The notes under the pieces: generated by a model
The model's database searches: none
Told to the model about the DNA's origin: nothing
The model's input: only the letters and a program-made list of their open reading frames with translations
NCBI GenBank assembly: GCA_023396555.1
Contig: JAEWWC010000130.1
Span: 1-14,284 of the forward strand
DNA: 14,284 nt
Reading direction: 5' to 3'
From: Bacillota bacterium
GTDB lineage: Bacteria > Bacillota > Clostridia > Christensenellales > SZUA-584
In this document: in pieces, positions 1-7,653 of the stretch
How the letters are laid out: each line of letters opens with the position of its first letter
Numbering within the stretch: position 1 is the stretch's first letter
Program-made: the position numbers and the translations under genes

Positions 1-7
1 GCTGCAT
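1..7 (-). CDS. First codons of a T-box-controlled gene, cut by the left edge
   Basis: Read on the minus strand, an AAAGGAG ribosome site lies eight bases before an ATG at 7-5, followed by CAG and one more base, so the protein begins Met-Gln. Nothing else of the gene is in the window. Its identity can be guessed only from the T-box leader in front of it: an aminoacyl-tRNA synthetase or an amino acid biosynthesis or uptake gene. If the leader's specifier is ATC as read here, isoleucyl-tRNA synthetase is the leading guess. Confidence 0.55.
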
Positions 8-35
8 AGTACGCTCCTTTCGGTTTTTATATAAT

Positions 36-78
36 AAAAAAACTGCCTTCTCCCCCTGTTGTACGAAGAGACGCAGTT
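36..78 (-). terminator. T-box regulatory terminator
   Basis: On the minus strand, AACTGC (73-78 on the plus strand as GCAGTT) pairs with GCAGTT (41-46 on the plus strand as AACTGC). The inner GTCTC/GAGAA region extends the stem, and seven T follow (36-42). It lies just downstream of the T-box core and about 30 bases before the start codon, as expected for the terminator that competes with the antiterminator. Confidence 0.8.
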
Positions 79-297
79 GCTTTTCAACTCCGTGGTACCA
101 CTCATCTTGCCTTCAAAGAAGGCCACTCTAAGGCTCTATCAAGCCCTGAATCTTTAACGGAATCACCCGGCAATGTCTACTTTATTCGACACGCAGCTCC
201 GGAGGGATTTGTCTGCCGCGGCATTACCGGTTTTCACCACACACCGGCTCTCTGCAAATACCTTACGCCAAACCTGTCTCCATCAACGCTTTTAATT
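36..297 (-). promoter_or_regulatory. T-box riboswitch leader (probable Ile specifier)
   Basis: T-box leaders sense uncharged tRNA and let transcription continue into amino-acid-related genes. On the minus strand the conserved T-box core (GAGTGGTACCACG, within 86-103) is clear. It is followed by a terminator hairpin with a run of seven T. Upstream, Stem I shows an AGAGAG element and a CCGGT...ACCGG apical hairpin with GGTGAAAACC. Below it, GGAG and CTCC can pair under a specifier loop. Aligning the 3' side (CAA-ATC-CCTCCGGAG) with the usual GAA-codon-nnCTnnTGAG pattern puts ATC (Ile) as the specifier. The base after the codon is C rather than the usual purine, so the amino acid assignment is less sure than the T-box call. 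Confidence 0.9.
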
Positions 298-303
298 ATG
301 GTT

Positions 304-332
304 ATATTATCAAACCGTCTTTTATTTGTCAA
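304..332 (-). promoter_or_regulatory. Promoter of the T-box transcript
   Basis: On the minus strand a perfect TTGACA (327-332) is separated by 17 bases from TAATAT (304-309). Transcription would start near 297, just ahead of Stem I of the T-box leader. Confidence 0.85.
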
Positions 333-530
333 TGCAGATTTTGTTTAATTTTTATTACAGATTGTTGGGCTGGTTAATCGTATAGTGACAGAATCGATTA
401 TCGTTGAACGCTCCCTTACACCAGACAATCGCAAAAGATAGCACGGAAACCCTCTATGATTCGGGCTTTTAAGGCGAATTAGCTCTCATGAGTTTTACAA
501 AGCAAGAAATACATTAATAACCTAATGACC

Positions 531-2546
531 TTAGTGACTGGGGGCATAGTATATCTCCAACCGATCCCCGTGCTTCAAACCTGTCAGAAAGGAGCCGTCA
601 ACGCCGTTGACCCGAAGTACGACATCTCCGGTCGGATGTTCCAGATCAATTCCTGAAAGCTCCAGAAAATCCATCAGGTAATACGGAATGCCGTCGGGTT
701 TTCTGGAGAGAACGATGGGCTTATTGTTCAGCACGAATTCAATTTTACCTGCCAAGTGCTGTGAAACGGGCTGTTTCGGCAGCGGAGCCGCGGGCACCGG
801 GGCAGTCGCCTTAACAGCGTTGACAGGTGCCGAAGGGCCGGGTTCTACAGACCTGGTAGGTGCCGGATGATCCGGCTCCACAGGATTTGCAGCGGGTGTG
901 TTTTCCGGGGCTGCATCATCGGTTTTTTGCTGGTTGCTGGCAGACGGAATGCCCGAGGTAATTATCACCGCGTCACCCGTTTTGAGAGGCGTATCCGGAG
1001 TTACAATCTTCCCGTTGACCGTGGCAACCTGATTCGGATTGTCCGCCAAAAGGTCACTCAGGCAGCGCTGGGCGGGTTGGCCATGGACTGCGGGGGAAAA
1101 TTCAATGCTATCCCCCGTGTTAACCAGATCGGATATCTTCGCCTCTTTGCCGTTTAACCGCAGCACAGCGGCTTCGCCAGGCGTACCGTAATATACCGCC
1201 TGCTTCCCGTTAACTTCCAAAATGAGTTTTTTGCCCGTTTGGGGCATAAAATCGCGATACGAAAAACCGTTCATCATAAGAATATCCAGAACGGTCATCG
1301 TGCTGTTGCGGAAAAGCTTGGCGCGGCTGCCGTTTAGCGTGACATTGAAACTGTCGGCGATCAGGTTCAGACCGGCCGATATGGCGATGCCGAGCGGCGT
1401 TGCGTATTCGGGATCTTTCAGGTCGTATTCGTCCGAGAAGGCATGCGTCTGAAAGTAGTTTCCGGCAATAGCCACCCGGCTTAAGTCTATGTTCATGATT
1501 TTGGATATCCCGGTGCGCACATTTTCCAGTTTGCTGCCGCCGCCGGCAAGAAAAACAGCCGAAGTCGGCGCTCCGTTCACCGCACAGATATGCGCGGCAA
1601 TCTCCTGACAGAGATTCTCCTCTGCGTCCACGATGCATTCCATCATATCCTGCTGTGTGATGGTGTGCTCGTTGCCCATTATATCGGTTATGCTGACTGC
1701 GCTTTGCGTTCCCAACTGTGTCTTGACCGACTCCGCGGTATCAAAGTCCAGCAGAAAGTGCTTCATCAGCGCTTCCGTGATCTCATCTCCCGCCACAGTT
1801 GCCATGGTATATCCCACAATGCCGCCGTCTTTGCATACGGCGATATCGGAGGTCCCCGCACCGATGTCCACCAGCGCGAGGTTCAGCAGGCGAAGGTTTT
1901 TGGGGATCGCCGCGTTGATTGCCGCAATAGGCTCCAGCGTGAGGCTGGCAACCTCCAGGCCAATCCGGCTCATCGCCAGATATAGGCTGTCCACCACTTC
2001 GCTGGGAAGAAATGTGGCGATAACATCCGCTTGTATATGCCGGGCCTGATGATCCCGCAGATTTGATATGGGATAGTTATCCAGATAGTACTGAACGACA
2101 GTGTGCCCTACGAGATAGAATTGGCGGGTGTCGTCTATGCCATTGGTAAAAGCAGCCTCAGCTTCGGCGATAGCCCCCGCATCCAGCCGGCTGATGATTT
2201 CGTCATCCAGCCTTTGCGGTTGAGAGAAATCCATCTCAAAGGAGGCATGCTGTGTTTTTAGCGCACGCCCCGCCGCGGCAACACAGACCCTCTTGAGCCG
2301 GCAGCGGAGCTTGTCTTCCAGCCGGTTCTTGACGATGCATGCAGACTTCGCAACTTGATCTATGTTTTCTATCTGTCCGTCTACCATGGAGCGTTGTATC
2401 TGGTTTTCCTTTTCCATGGCAACCACACGGAAGCGACCATTCTCCACGGTACCGACAATGCCGATGATGCTGCGGGTACCGATATCAAGAGCAAATATCG
2501 TGCTGTCTTGTTGCACTTTCAAACGCCTTTTTGGTGAATTTGCCAT
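531..2546 (-). CDS. FtsA-like actin-fold protein with beta-grasp-like C-terminal repeats
   Basis: A 671-residue protein of the FtsA/MreB/Hsp70 ATPase superfamily. The nucleotide-binding motifs are all visible: phosphate-1 (LDIGTRS, about 20-26), phosphate-2 (VDIGAGTSD, 226-234) and the adenosine motif (FLAGGGSKLENV, 332-343). Residues about 80-110 fit the FtsA-type inserted subdomain. FtsA itself is about 420 residues. Here the actin core ends near 400 and is followed by three copies of an NG-x11-GD element (NG at 465, 511 and 647; GD always 13 residues later), typical of ThiS/MoaD/SLBB-like beta-grasp folds. A Pro/Ala-rich linker (about 535-598) precedes the last copy. No membrane helix is seen and the typical FtsA C-terminal amphipathic tip is not obvious. 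The ATG at 2546 follows an AGGGGGG ribosome site. A role in cell division or envelope assembly is family-based; the tail is likely a ligand- or partner-binding module. It lies on the same strand as the T-box gene but is not clearly co-transcribed with it. Confidence 0.85.
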   Translation of the reverse strand: MANSPKRRLKVQQDSTIFALDIGTRSIIGIVGTVENGRFRVVAMEKENQIQRSMVDGQIENIDQVAKSACIVKNRLEDKLRCRLKRVCVAAAGRALKTQHASFEMDFSQPQRLDDEIISRLDAGAIAEAEAAFTNGIDDTRQFYLVGHTVVQYYLDNYPISNLRDHQARHIQADVIATFLPSEVVDSLYLAMSRIGLEVASLTLEPIAAINAAIPKNLRLLNLALVDIGAGTSDIAVCKDGGIVGYTMATVAGDEITEALMKHFLLDFDTAESVKTQLGTQSAVSITDIMGNEHTITQQDMMECIVDAEENLCQEIAAHICAVNGAPTSAVFLAGGGSKLENVRTGISKIMNIDLSRVAIAGNYFQTHAFSDEYDLKDPEYATPLGIAISAGLNLIADSFNVTLNGSRAKLFRNSTMTVLDILMMNGFSYRDFMPQTGKKLILEVNGKQAVYYGTPGEAAVLRLNGKEAKISDLVNTGDSIEFSPAVHGQPAQRCLSDLLADNPNQVATVNGKIVTPDTPLKTGDAVIITSGIPSASNQQKTDDAAPENTPAANPVEPDHPAPTRSVEPGPSAPVNAVKATAPVPAAPLPKQPVSQHLAGKIEFVLNNKPIVLSRKPDGIPYYLMDFLELSGIDLEHPTGDVVLRVNGVDGSFLTGLKHGDRLEIYYAPSH

Positions 2547-2930
2547 GAGCGCCCCCCTTATGATGTCGAAATTACGATTGCTATAATGGACCGTCGCTAA
2601 TCATATGGCCTCATAATGAACAGCCTGCCGACGAACCACGACTAATAAAATGCCCTTTTTGATATATAATCGCAAAAAAGCCGAGTGAAACTCATGAAAT
2701 CATATTGATTAAGATAATATTAACCTTATGGAGTTCAAAAAAGAACTCAGAGTTGCTTTCTCTGTGTACACAGTAATGTTGTCAGTAGTCAGATTTTGTG
2801 CCCTGTCGCATTACTTCAACCAATCAAATCAGTACACCGCGCCGCACCGTCAGAACATAAAAATTCTCATAAACACTGAGTTTACGGGGTTCTATTTTAA
2901 AACGACAATAGATTTTCTAATTAGCAGTAA
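2547..2930. other. Gene-poor A/T-rich intergenic region
   Basis: It holds the upstream region of the minus-strand FtsA-like gene and, towards 2930, decayed DNA leading into the repressor remnant. No convincing promoter pair was found on either strand. An open stretch at 2728-2958 has no ribosome site and no recognisable protein features, so it is not called. CTTTTT and AAAAAG flank 2655-2680 as a weak inverted repeat of no clear meaning. Confidence 0.5.
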
Positions 2931-3310
2931 AATACTATTCCCGCTAAAAAAAGTTTAATCATTCCATTCATTGGGAGTTTTTCGGCAGGAATTCCGGAGG
3001 AAGCTGTCGAAACAGTGTTAGTCTGTGAGGAAATACCTGTGTGGGGTGGACAACTGGTGGAGAGCCGTATTTCGGCCTCGTACTATGCGGAGACAGCATG
3101 TTTCCAAAATACATCGAGGACGACACAGTGATCATCAAAAAGCAGGAGTTCTGCGAGTCCGGGCAGGATGCCGTCGTTGTCGCGGACAGGAACGACACCA
3201 CGCTCAAGCAGTTTATCTTTAACAATACCGGTATGATATTGCAGCTGTATACCCCGTCACACACACCTATGTTTCGACTCAAAGGAAGAAGTAGAAAAAG
3301 TACCCGGTAA
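2931..3310 (+). pseudogene. Remnant of a phage-type S24 (LexA/CI-like) repressor, frameshifted and N-terminally truncated
   Basis: Two adjacent frames together rebuild the C-terminal self-cleavage domain of an HTH/S24 repressor. The first (2931 to about 3041) encodes IPFIGSFSAGIPEEA...CEEIP, with the Ala-Gly cleavage site (2985-2990) characteristic of this family. The second (from about 3041 to the stop at 3308-3310) encodes the catalytic serine in GDSMFP and the general-base lysine in DTTLKQF. They join near 3039-3050 with a net loss of one base. The N-terminal DNA-binding half is missing: the first frame is closed by a stop at 2928 and no helix-turn-helix is seen upstream. Both catalytic residues survive, so the decay may be recent. 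A separate functional gene starting with GTG at 3041 is unlikely because it would lack both the cleavage site and the DNA-binding domain. The remnant suggests a past prophage or integrative element. Confidence 0.8.
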
Positions 3311-3373
3311 TTATTCTCGGCGTGTCGTGGAGCTCCGCCGGAAAATTATATAACCAAAGGAGTAAATTATCAT

Positions 3374-4169
3374 ATGAAAATCAAAGTCTTTGTATTAGTG
3401 TTCGCTTTTTTACTTTTGCTTACAGGGTGCGCCCCCAGCGTTCCGGTTGACCAGTATAACGAGCTTCTCGAACAGGTTAATGAACTGCAAGGTCAGTTAG
3501 AGGAAATGCAACAAACAGAAGCCCCAGCGCCCGCCGCTACAGATGAGATGCCGGATCTCGGCGAAGCTATAGCAACCGTAGCGCCCGAGGCAGATCCCAC
3601 AGATCCGCCGGCCGGAGCTTTCGATGAAGATACCGTTATTTCACAGCTCGAAACAACAACGTATTCGTGCAAATCCAGCAGTTATATGTACGGAGCAATA
3701 GTGGTAAAAAACAACTCCGAGTTTGTTATCGACCTTGAAGTAACGGCTGTGCTTTATGACAGTGACAAGAATATTGTAGGCACTCAATCCGATACCATCT
3801 ACGCGATGGAACCGGGTGTCGCATCGGGCCATGACGTTTATGAACGACGGCGATTATGATTCTATCGAGTGCGAATTCTCCGTCGGCGACGAAGGTTATT
3901 ACCTTCCGGTCGTTTCCTCTCTGTCAATGGAAGTCAGCCCTGCCAAAGAAAAAGCCGTTATATCTGTAACAAACAACGGTGATAAACCCGCCCAGTTCGT
4001 AAAGTTCATTGCGATTTTTTTCAAAGGGGATACGCCGGTTTCTATCGAATGGGGATACTGCGTCGATGATGACAGCGAAATAAAGCCAGGAAAGACCCAA
4101 CGGGCAGAGGCAAGGTCTTTTGAAAAGTTTGATAGTGTCAAAGTCTATCTGTCAGGCATATCAAGCTGA
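3374..4169 (+). pseudogene. Secreted lipoprotein with FxLYD-like domain, split by a frameshift
   Basis: The first frame starts at ATG 3374 behind AAAGGAG (3356-3362). It has a classic lipoprotein signal peptide (hydrophobic 5-16, lipobox LLTGC with Cys19), a short coiled coil (about 24-47), an Ala/Pro/Glu/Asp-rich spacer and a beta-rich domain containing VLYDSDKNIVGTQSDTIYA, like FxLYD-type extracellular domains. It ends early at 3859. The +1 frame (open to the stop at 4167-4169) continues naturally with TFMNDGDYDSIECEF and a second beta-rich domain (VISVTNNGDKPAQFVKF). Removing one C from the GGGCC run at 3826-3830 would give one protein of about 264 residues, ending one base-run after Gly-Val-Ala-Ser-Gly. 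The gene is therefore either freshly inactivated or carries a sequence error; the second half alone lacks a signal peptide and a ribosome site. It stands alone, with no obvious operon partner. Confidence 0.8.
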
Positions 4170-4335
4170 TAATTTCCCCGCCGCCCTCCGTGGCAAAAGG
4201 ATACTCTATCAATAAATTAAACCCTAACCAGCCGTCAGCCAAGTGACGATGTGTACATAGTAGCGCAAAATTCAATTGATTTTAGACATGCGAAAACCAA
4301 TCACCCCGCTGAAAAAAGTTATAAAATGAGCAAAG
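4170..4335. other. Intergenic stretch with no recognised feature
   Basis: This stretch lies between the broken lipoprotein and the tRNA terminator. No promoter, repeat or reading frame with a ribosome site was seen. The open frame at 4251-4493 runs through the terminator and the tRNA gene and is not a gene. Confidence 0.5.
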
Positions 4336-4368
4336 AAAAAAGCCCCAAAACCCAGTGTTTATGGGGCC
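4336..4368 (-). terminator. Terminator of tRNA-Ser, bidirectional in form
   Basis: GCCCCA (4342-4347) pairs with TGGGGC (4362-4367), and AAAC (4348-4351) with GTTT (4357-4360), around a five-base loop. On the minus strand six T follow directly, ending tRNA transcription just past its CCA end. On the plus strand the stem is followed by CTTTTCTTTGTTTT, so it could also stop transcription from the lipoprotein side. Confidence 0.85.
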
Positions 4369-4380
4369 TTTTCTTTGTTT

Positions 4381-4474
4381 TGGCGGAGAAGATGGGATTT
4401 GAACCCATGCACCGGTTACCCCGGTCTACTCCCTTAGCAGGGGAGCCCCTTCAGCCGTACTTGGGTACTTCTCC
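4381..4474 (-). tRNA. tRNA-Ser (anticodon GCT)
   Basis: On the minus strand the gene reads GGAGAAG ... CTTCTCC-G-CCA, so the acceptor stem pairs fully and the CCA end is encoded. The anticodon arm is CTCCC-CTGCTAA-GGGAG, with anticodon GCT at 4436-4438, reading serine codons AGC/AGU. The long variable arm (ACCGG...CCGGT) between the anticodon and T arms is diagnostic of a class II serine tRNA. The T arm has the standard GGTTCAAATCC sequence. It has its own promoter and terminator and is divergent from the glycan operon. Confidence 0.97.
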
Positions 4475-4496
4475 AAGCTCTTTAGAAAGCTAGTAC

Positions 4497-4526
4497 ATTA
4501 TAAGAGATGAACAGCTGCCTTGTCAA
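4497..4526 (-). promoter_or_regulatory. Promoter of tRNA-Ser
   Basis: On the minus strand a perfect TTGACA (4521-4526) lies 18 bases from a perfect TATAAT (4497-4502). The predicted start is near 4490, leaving a short leader before the tRNA 5' end at 4474. Confidence 0.9.
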
Positions 4527-4587
4527 TATCAAATAGAGCAACGACGAGACCAATGCGTAACGGAAATTTCGTTCCTTTCTTGGTAAA

Positions 4588-5787
4588 GTGACACATTCCT
4601 GCATGAGTCATATACATGATAATGAAAGGTACGGTAGAAGAATGATCCATGCAGATGATGTCACTGAAAAAAACAAAAGCAATCTGGAAATCTATTGCAA
4701 AGAAAAACTAACTGATCCGTATAGTTCTTCCTCCGCACAGGATGTCATACCTGTCCCCCAAGTTATTGATAATGACAATCTGAAGGTTATTCATGGCACG
4801 ATGGAAATTGCCAATCAGATGCACACGATGGTACAGGGGCTCAGGAAACTGGGTGTGGATGCTAAAACCATTAATTATTATCCGGCCTATCTTAAGTACA
4901 AATCCGATGTGCTTTTGAATATCAACGCATATAAAAGCCAAGGCAAAGCCCATGCGCTAACCAAAGAACTGGCATCTGAAATAATCCCTCAATACGACGT
5001 ATTCCACTTTCATTTTGGCACCAGCCTGACGCTGAATTATTCCGATTTACCCCTTCTCAGAGAATTGAACAAAAAGGTGTTGATGCACCATTGGGGTTCG
5101 GATGTCAGAATGTATTCACAGGCGGTCAAGCGTAATCCTTATGTCAAAGTTAAGGTATGGGATGAAGGTCTTATCAGAAGAAATCTGAATTTGTTTTCAA
5201 CGCTGATTGATACCTGTGCCGTATGCGACAGCGAGATCTATGAGTATGTTAAAAATTACTATTCGCGAGTGGTAGTCATTCCGCAGTTAATTGATATCGA
5301 TGAATTCGATCTTTCCGGGGAAATAACCCCGAATGAAAAATTAACGATCGTGCATGCTCCAACGAGCCCGGAAATCAAGGGTACCTGTTATATACTTCAG
5401 GCTGTTGAAGAGCTGAAGGAAAAATATGATTCTAATTTCATACTGGTAAAAGGCATGGCATATGCAGATGCAAAAAAAGTATATCAAACCGCGGATATCG
5501 TCATCGATCAGCTGCTAATAGGATCGTATGGCCTTGTCTCAATCGAAAGCATGGCCATGGGAAAGCCGGTCATATGCTGGATCAGTGACTTTATGAAGGA
5601 GCAGTACCCCAAAGAGCTCCCGATCATCTCAGCAAATCCGGATAATATCAGGCAGGTGCTGGAAGGCCTGTTGAATAGCAGAGACAGCCTGACCGAAACA
5701 GGCAAAAGATCGAGACACTACGTGGAGACTTACCACGATATCAACAAATACAGCCAAACATTACTGGACATATACAAATCACTTTAG
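4588..5787 (+). CDS. GT4-like glycosyltransferase (GT-B fold)
   Basis: A 399-residue protein (if GTG 4588 is used) of the retaining GT4/GT1-type family, which moves a sugar from a nucleotide donor to a growing glycan on the cytoplasmic side. The N-terminal acceptor domain shows KVIHGTMEIANQM (about 66-78), HFHFG (140-144) and HHWGSDVR (167-174). The C-terminal donor domain shows the E-x7-E-type region in YGLVSIESMAMGKPVI (314-329). No signal peptide or membrane helix is seen. The start is uncertain: GTG 4588, ATG 4603 and ATG 4642 are in frame and none has a good ribosome site. About 65 residues precede the usual first strand of the fold, a longer lead than normal. It is followed six bases later by an epimerase gene, so it opens a likely four-gene glycan operon. 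Its coding is visibly A/T-rich compared with genes further right. Confidence 0.85.
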   Translation: MTHSCMSHIHDNERYGRRMIHADDVTEKNKSNLEIYCKEKLTDPYSSSSAQDVIPVPQVIDNDNLKVIHGTMEIANQMHTMVQGLRKLGVDAKTINYYPAYLKYKSDVLLNINAYKSQGKAHALTKELASEIIPQYDVFHFHFGTSLTLNYSDLPLLRELNKKVLMHHWGSDVRMYSQAVKRNPYVKVKVWDEGLIRRNLNLFSTLIDTCAVCDSEIYEYVKNYYSRVVVIPQLIDIDEFDLSGEITPNEKLTIVHAPTSPEIKGTCYILQAVEELKEKYDSNFILVKGMAYADAKKVYQTADIVIDQLLIGSYGLVSIESMAMGKPVICWISDFMKEQYPKELPIISANPDNIRQVLEGLLNSRDSLTETGKRSRHYVETYHDINKYSQTLLDIYKSL

Positions 5788-5793
5788 GGGTCG

Positions 5794-6765
5794 ATGAAAA
5801 TAATGATTGAGGAGAAAAAGATATTCCTGACAGGCGGTGCGGGGTTTATAGGAACAAAACTGTGCAGTAGGTTGCATGAGAACAACAGCATTCTTATATA
5901 CGATAATTTCAAAAGGAATTCCATCAAATGGACCGATCTGCTGAACAGCAGCAGTATCAAACTGATGCAGGGAGATGTACTGGATAGCGAGTGCTTGCGA
6001 GATGCCATCAGCAGCTACAAGCCGGATATCGTGGTTCATCTGGCTGCTGTGGCGGGAATAGATACCGTCATCAAAAATCCTGCTGACACGATGCGCATCA
6101 ATATGATCGGAACTTATAATCTATTGGAGGCGCTGCGCGAAAATATTGAATGCATCGAAAGGTTCGTCAATTTTTCCACATCCGAGGTTTTCGGGTCTTA
6201 TGCGTTCAAGGTGGATGAAGGATGCACGACAAATCTGCAGCCTGTTGGCGAGGCCCGATGGACCTATTCTGTCAGCAAACTGGCCGGGGAGCATCTGACT
6301 CACAGCTATTACAAAATGTATGGGCTGCCTGCAGTTTCTGTCAGGCCTTTCAATATATACGGGCCCGGGCAGGTAGGCGAAGGCGCTATCCACCAGTTTG
6401 CCATCCGCGCTATTAAGAATGAGGATCTGTGCGTGCACGGAGATGGCGACCAGATCCGGTCATGGTGCTATATCGACGATTTTATCGATGGTCTGTTGCT
6501 CTGTCTGGAGAAAGAAGAAGCGGTTGGGAATTCGTTTAATATTGGCAATCCGAAAGGAACGATCACCATATCCATGCTGGCACAACTGATCAGGCGAATT
6601 GCGGAGTCAGATTCCCGCATATTATATGTGCCCAAGAATTATACGGATGTGGAATTAAGAATGCCCAGCATCGAAAAAGCAAAGAAAATACTGCGTTACG
6701 AACCAAAATGGGATCTGGCTGATGGCTTAAAAAAAACGATCGACTGGTATAAGAAGGTGATGTAA
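5794..6765 (+). CDS. NAD-dependent nucleotide-sugar epimerase/dehydratase (extended SDR)
   Basis: A 323-residue extended short-chain dehydrogenase of the type that oxidises and rearranges UDP-, dTDP- or GDP-sugars. It has the Rossmann motif TGGAGFIG (13-20), an acidic residue after the second strand (Asp37 in IYDN) for NAD, the active-site FSTSEVFG (127-134) and the YSVSK Tyr158/Lys162 pair. Substrate-side motifs are RPFNIYGPGQ (184-193) and RSWCYIDDFIDG (222-233). The family members it most resembles are UDP-glucuronate decarboxylases and UDP-sugar 4-epimerases, but exact specificity cannot be read. The ATG at 5794 has AGGGG overlapping the preceding stop codon; a second in-frame ATG is three codons later. 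The gap to the glycosyltransferase is six bases and to the next gene three, so co-transcription is very likely and it probably makes the donor sugar. Confidence 0.9.
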   Translation: MKIMIEEKKIFLTGGAGFIGTKLCSRLHENNSILIYDNFKRNSIKWTDLLNSSSIKLMQGDVLDSECLRDAISSYKPDIVVHLAAVAGIDTVIKNPADTMRINMIGTYNLLEALRENIECIERFVNFSTSEVFGSYAFKVDEGCTTNLQPVGEARWTYSVSKLAGEHLTHSYYKMYGLPAVSVRPFNIYGPGQVGEGAIHQFAIRAIKNEDLCVHGDGDQIRSWCYIDDFIDGLLLCLEKEEAVGNSFNIGNPKGTITISMLAQLIRRIAESDSRILYVPKNYTDVELRMPSIEKAKKILRYEPKWDLADGLKKTIDWYKKVM

Positions 6766-6768
6766 AGC

Positions 6769-7653
6769 TTGGATAAGGAGAACGTATTGATAACAGGCGG
6801 GACGGGATTTATGGGACGAAACCTGATCGCCGCGTTATTGGACGATTATAACTGTATTAATATCGGCAGGAATGCAAACAGCGCCTGCGAAAACGTGTTC
6901 TGGGACCTGACGGGCGATTTCCCGCAGGACCGCTTTGGCGATGGAAGCGTCAGCCGCCTAATTCACTGCGCGTCCATCGTCGGGCCGGACGAGCGCATAC
7001 CAACGGAGAGGTACTTTGATGTCAATATCAAAGCAACAGCAAGGCTTCTGGATTTTGCCGTCCGAAACCATGTTCGGCATTTTGTCTATATCTCATCCGG
7101 CGCGGTTTACGGTGAAGCAGAGACCGCTTTCACCGAGAACGACGACTGTTGCCCCGGTAACCGGTATGGCATATCCAAGTATGTCTCGGAAATGCTGTGC
7201 AGCCACTGTAGTGATAATATGAGGGTCACAACACTGCGGCCATTTTTCCCGTATGGTGCCGGTCAGACGGGCCGGCTGATCCCGAAGCTGACGGAGCAAA
7301 TAAGTGGCGGACATATGGTGGCACTAAACAAAAATGGTCTGCCTTTTATCAACCCCATTCACATATCCGATTTTGTCAGCATTGCCACTCAAACAATCAA
7401 GCATGGAATATCCGGAACATTTAACGTTTCCGGAGACGAGGCGCTCTCCATTCTGGATATCTGCGAACGCATCCGAAAAAAGCTGCTGATCGCAGAACCG
7501 GAATACGTTTTTACGGATAATACGGTGCGAAATATGATCGGATCAAACAGAAAAATATGCGATACCCTGAACTATAAAATGCGGATGAGCTTTGATGAGG
7601 GCATCACGGAATTCATCAATGGCTGTCAGAGAGAAGGAGACATACAGGTATGA
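6769..7653 (+). CDS. Second nucleotide-sugar SDR (epimerase/reductase family)
   Basis: A 294-residue NAD(P)-binding SDR, smaller and clearly different from the preceding one. It shows TGGTGFMG (9-16), HCAS (66-69), YISSGAVYG (107-115) with the catalytic serine, YGISK (Tyr133, Lys137), LRPFFPYGAGQ and a substrate-loop HISDF. The cofactor-strand acidic residue is replaced by GRNAN, suggesting NADP rather than NAD, so it may act as a reductase completing a deoxy- or epi-sugar. The TTG start at 6769 is chosen because AAGGTGA (6754-6760), inside the end of the previous gene, sits eight bases away and the start lies just before the Rossmann strand. Its stop overlaps the start of the radical SAM gene in ATGA, so the two are translationally coupled and probably act together. 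Confidence 0.88.
   Translation: MDKENVLITGGTGFMGRNLIAALLDDYNCINIGRNANSACENVFWDLTGDFPQDRFGDGSVSRLIHCASIVGPDERIPTERYFDVNIKATARLLDFAVRNHVRHFVYISSGAVYGEAETAFTENDDCCPGNRYGISKYVSEMLCSHCSDNMRVTTLRPFFPYGAGQTGRLIPKLTEQISGGHMVALNKNGLPFINPIHISDFVSIATQTIKHGISGTFNVSGDEALSILDICERIRKKLLIAEPEYVFTDNTVRNMIGSNRKICDTLNYKMRMSFDEGITEFINGCQREGDIQV

Noticed and set aside
451..475. AAACCC...GGGCTT hairpin after the FtsA-like gene
   Set aside because: It has only six pairs with a ten-base loop and no T-run on the minus strand where a terminator would be needed.
2728..2958. Open frame of 76 codons upstream of the repressor relic
   Set aside because: It has no ribosome site, no recognisable domain and no helix-turn-helix; it overlaps the relic in another frame and is best explained by A/T-rich chance.
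4251..4493. Plus-strand open frame of 80 codons
   Set aside because: It reads through the tRNA terminator and the tRNA-Ser gene on the opposite strand.
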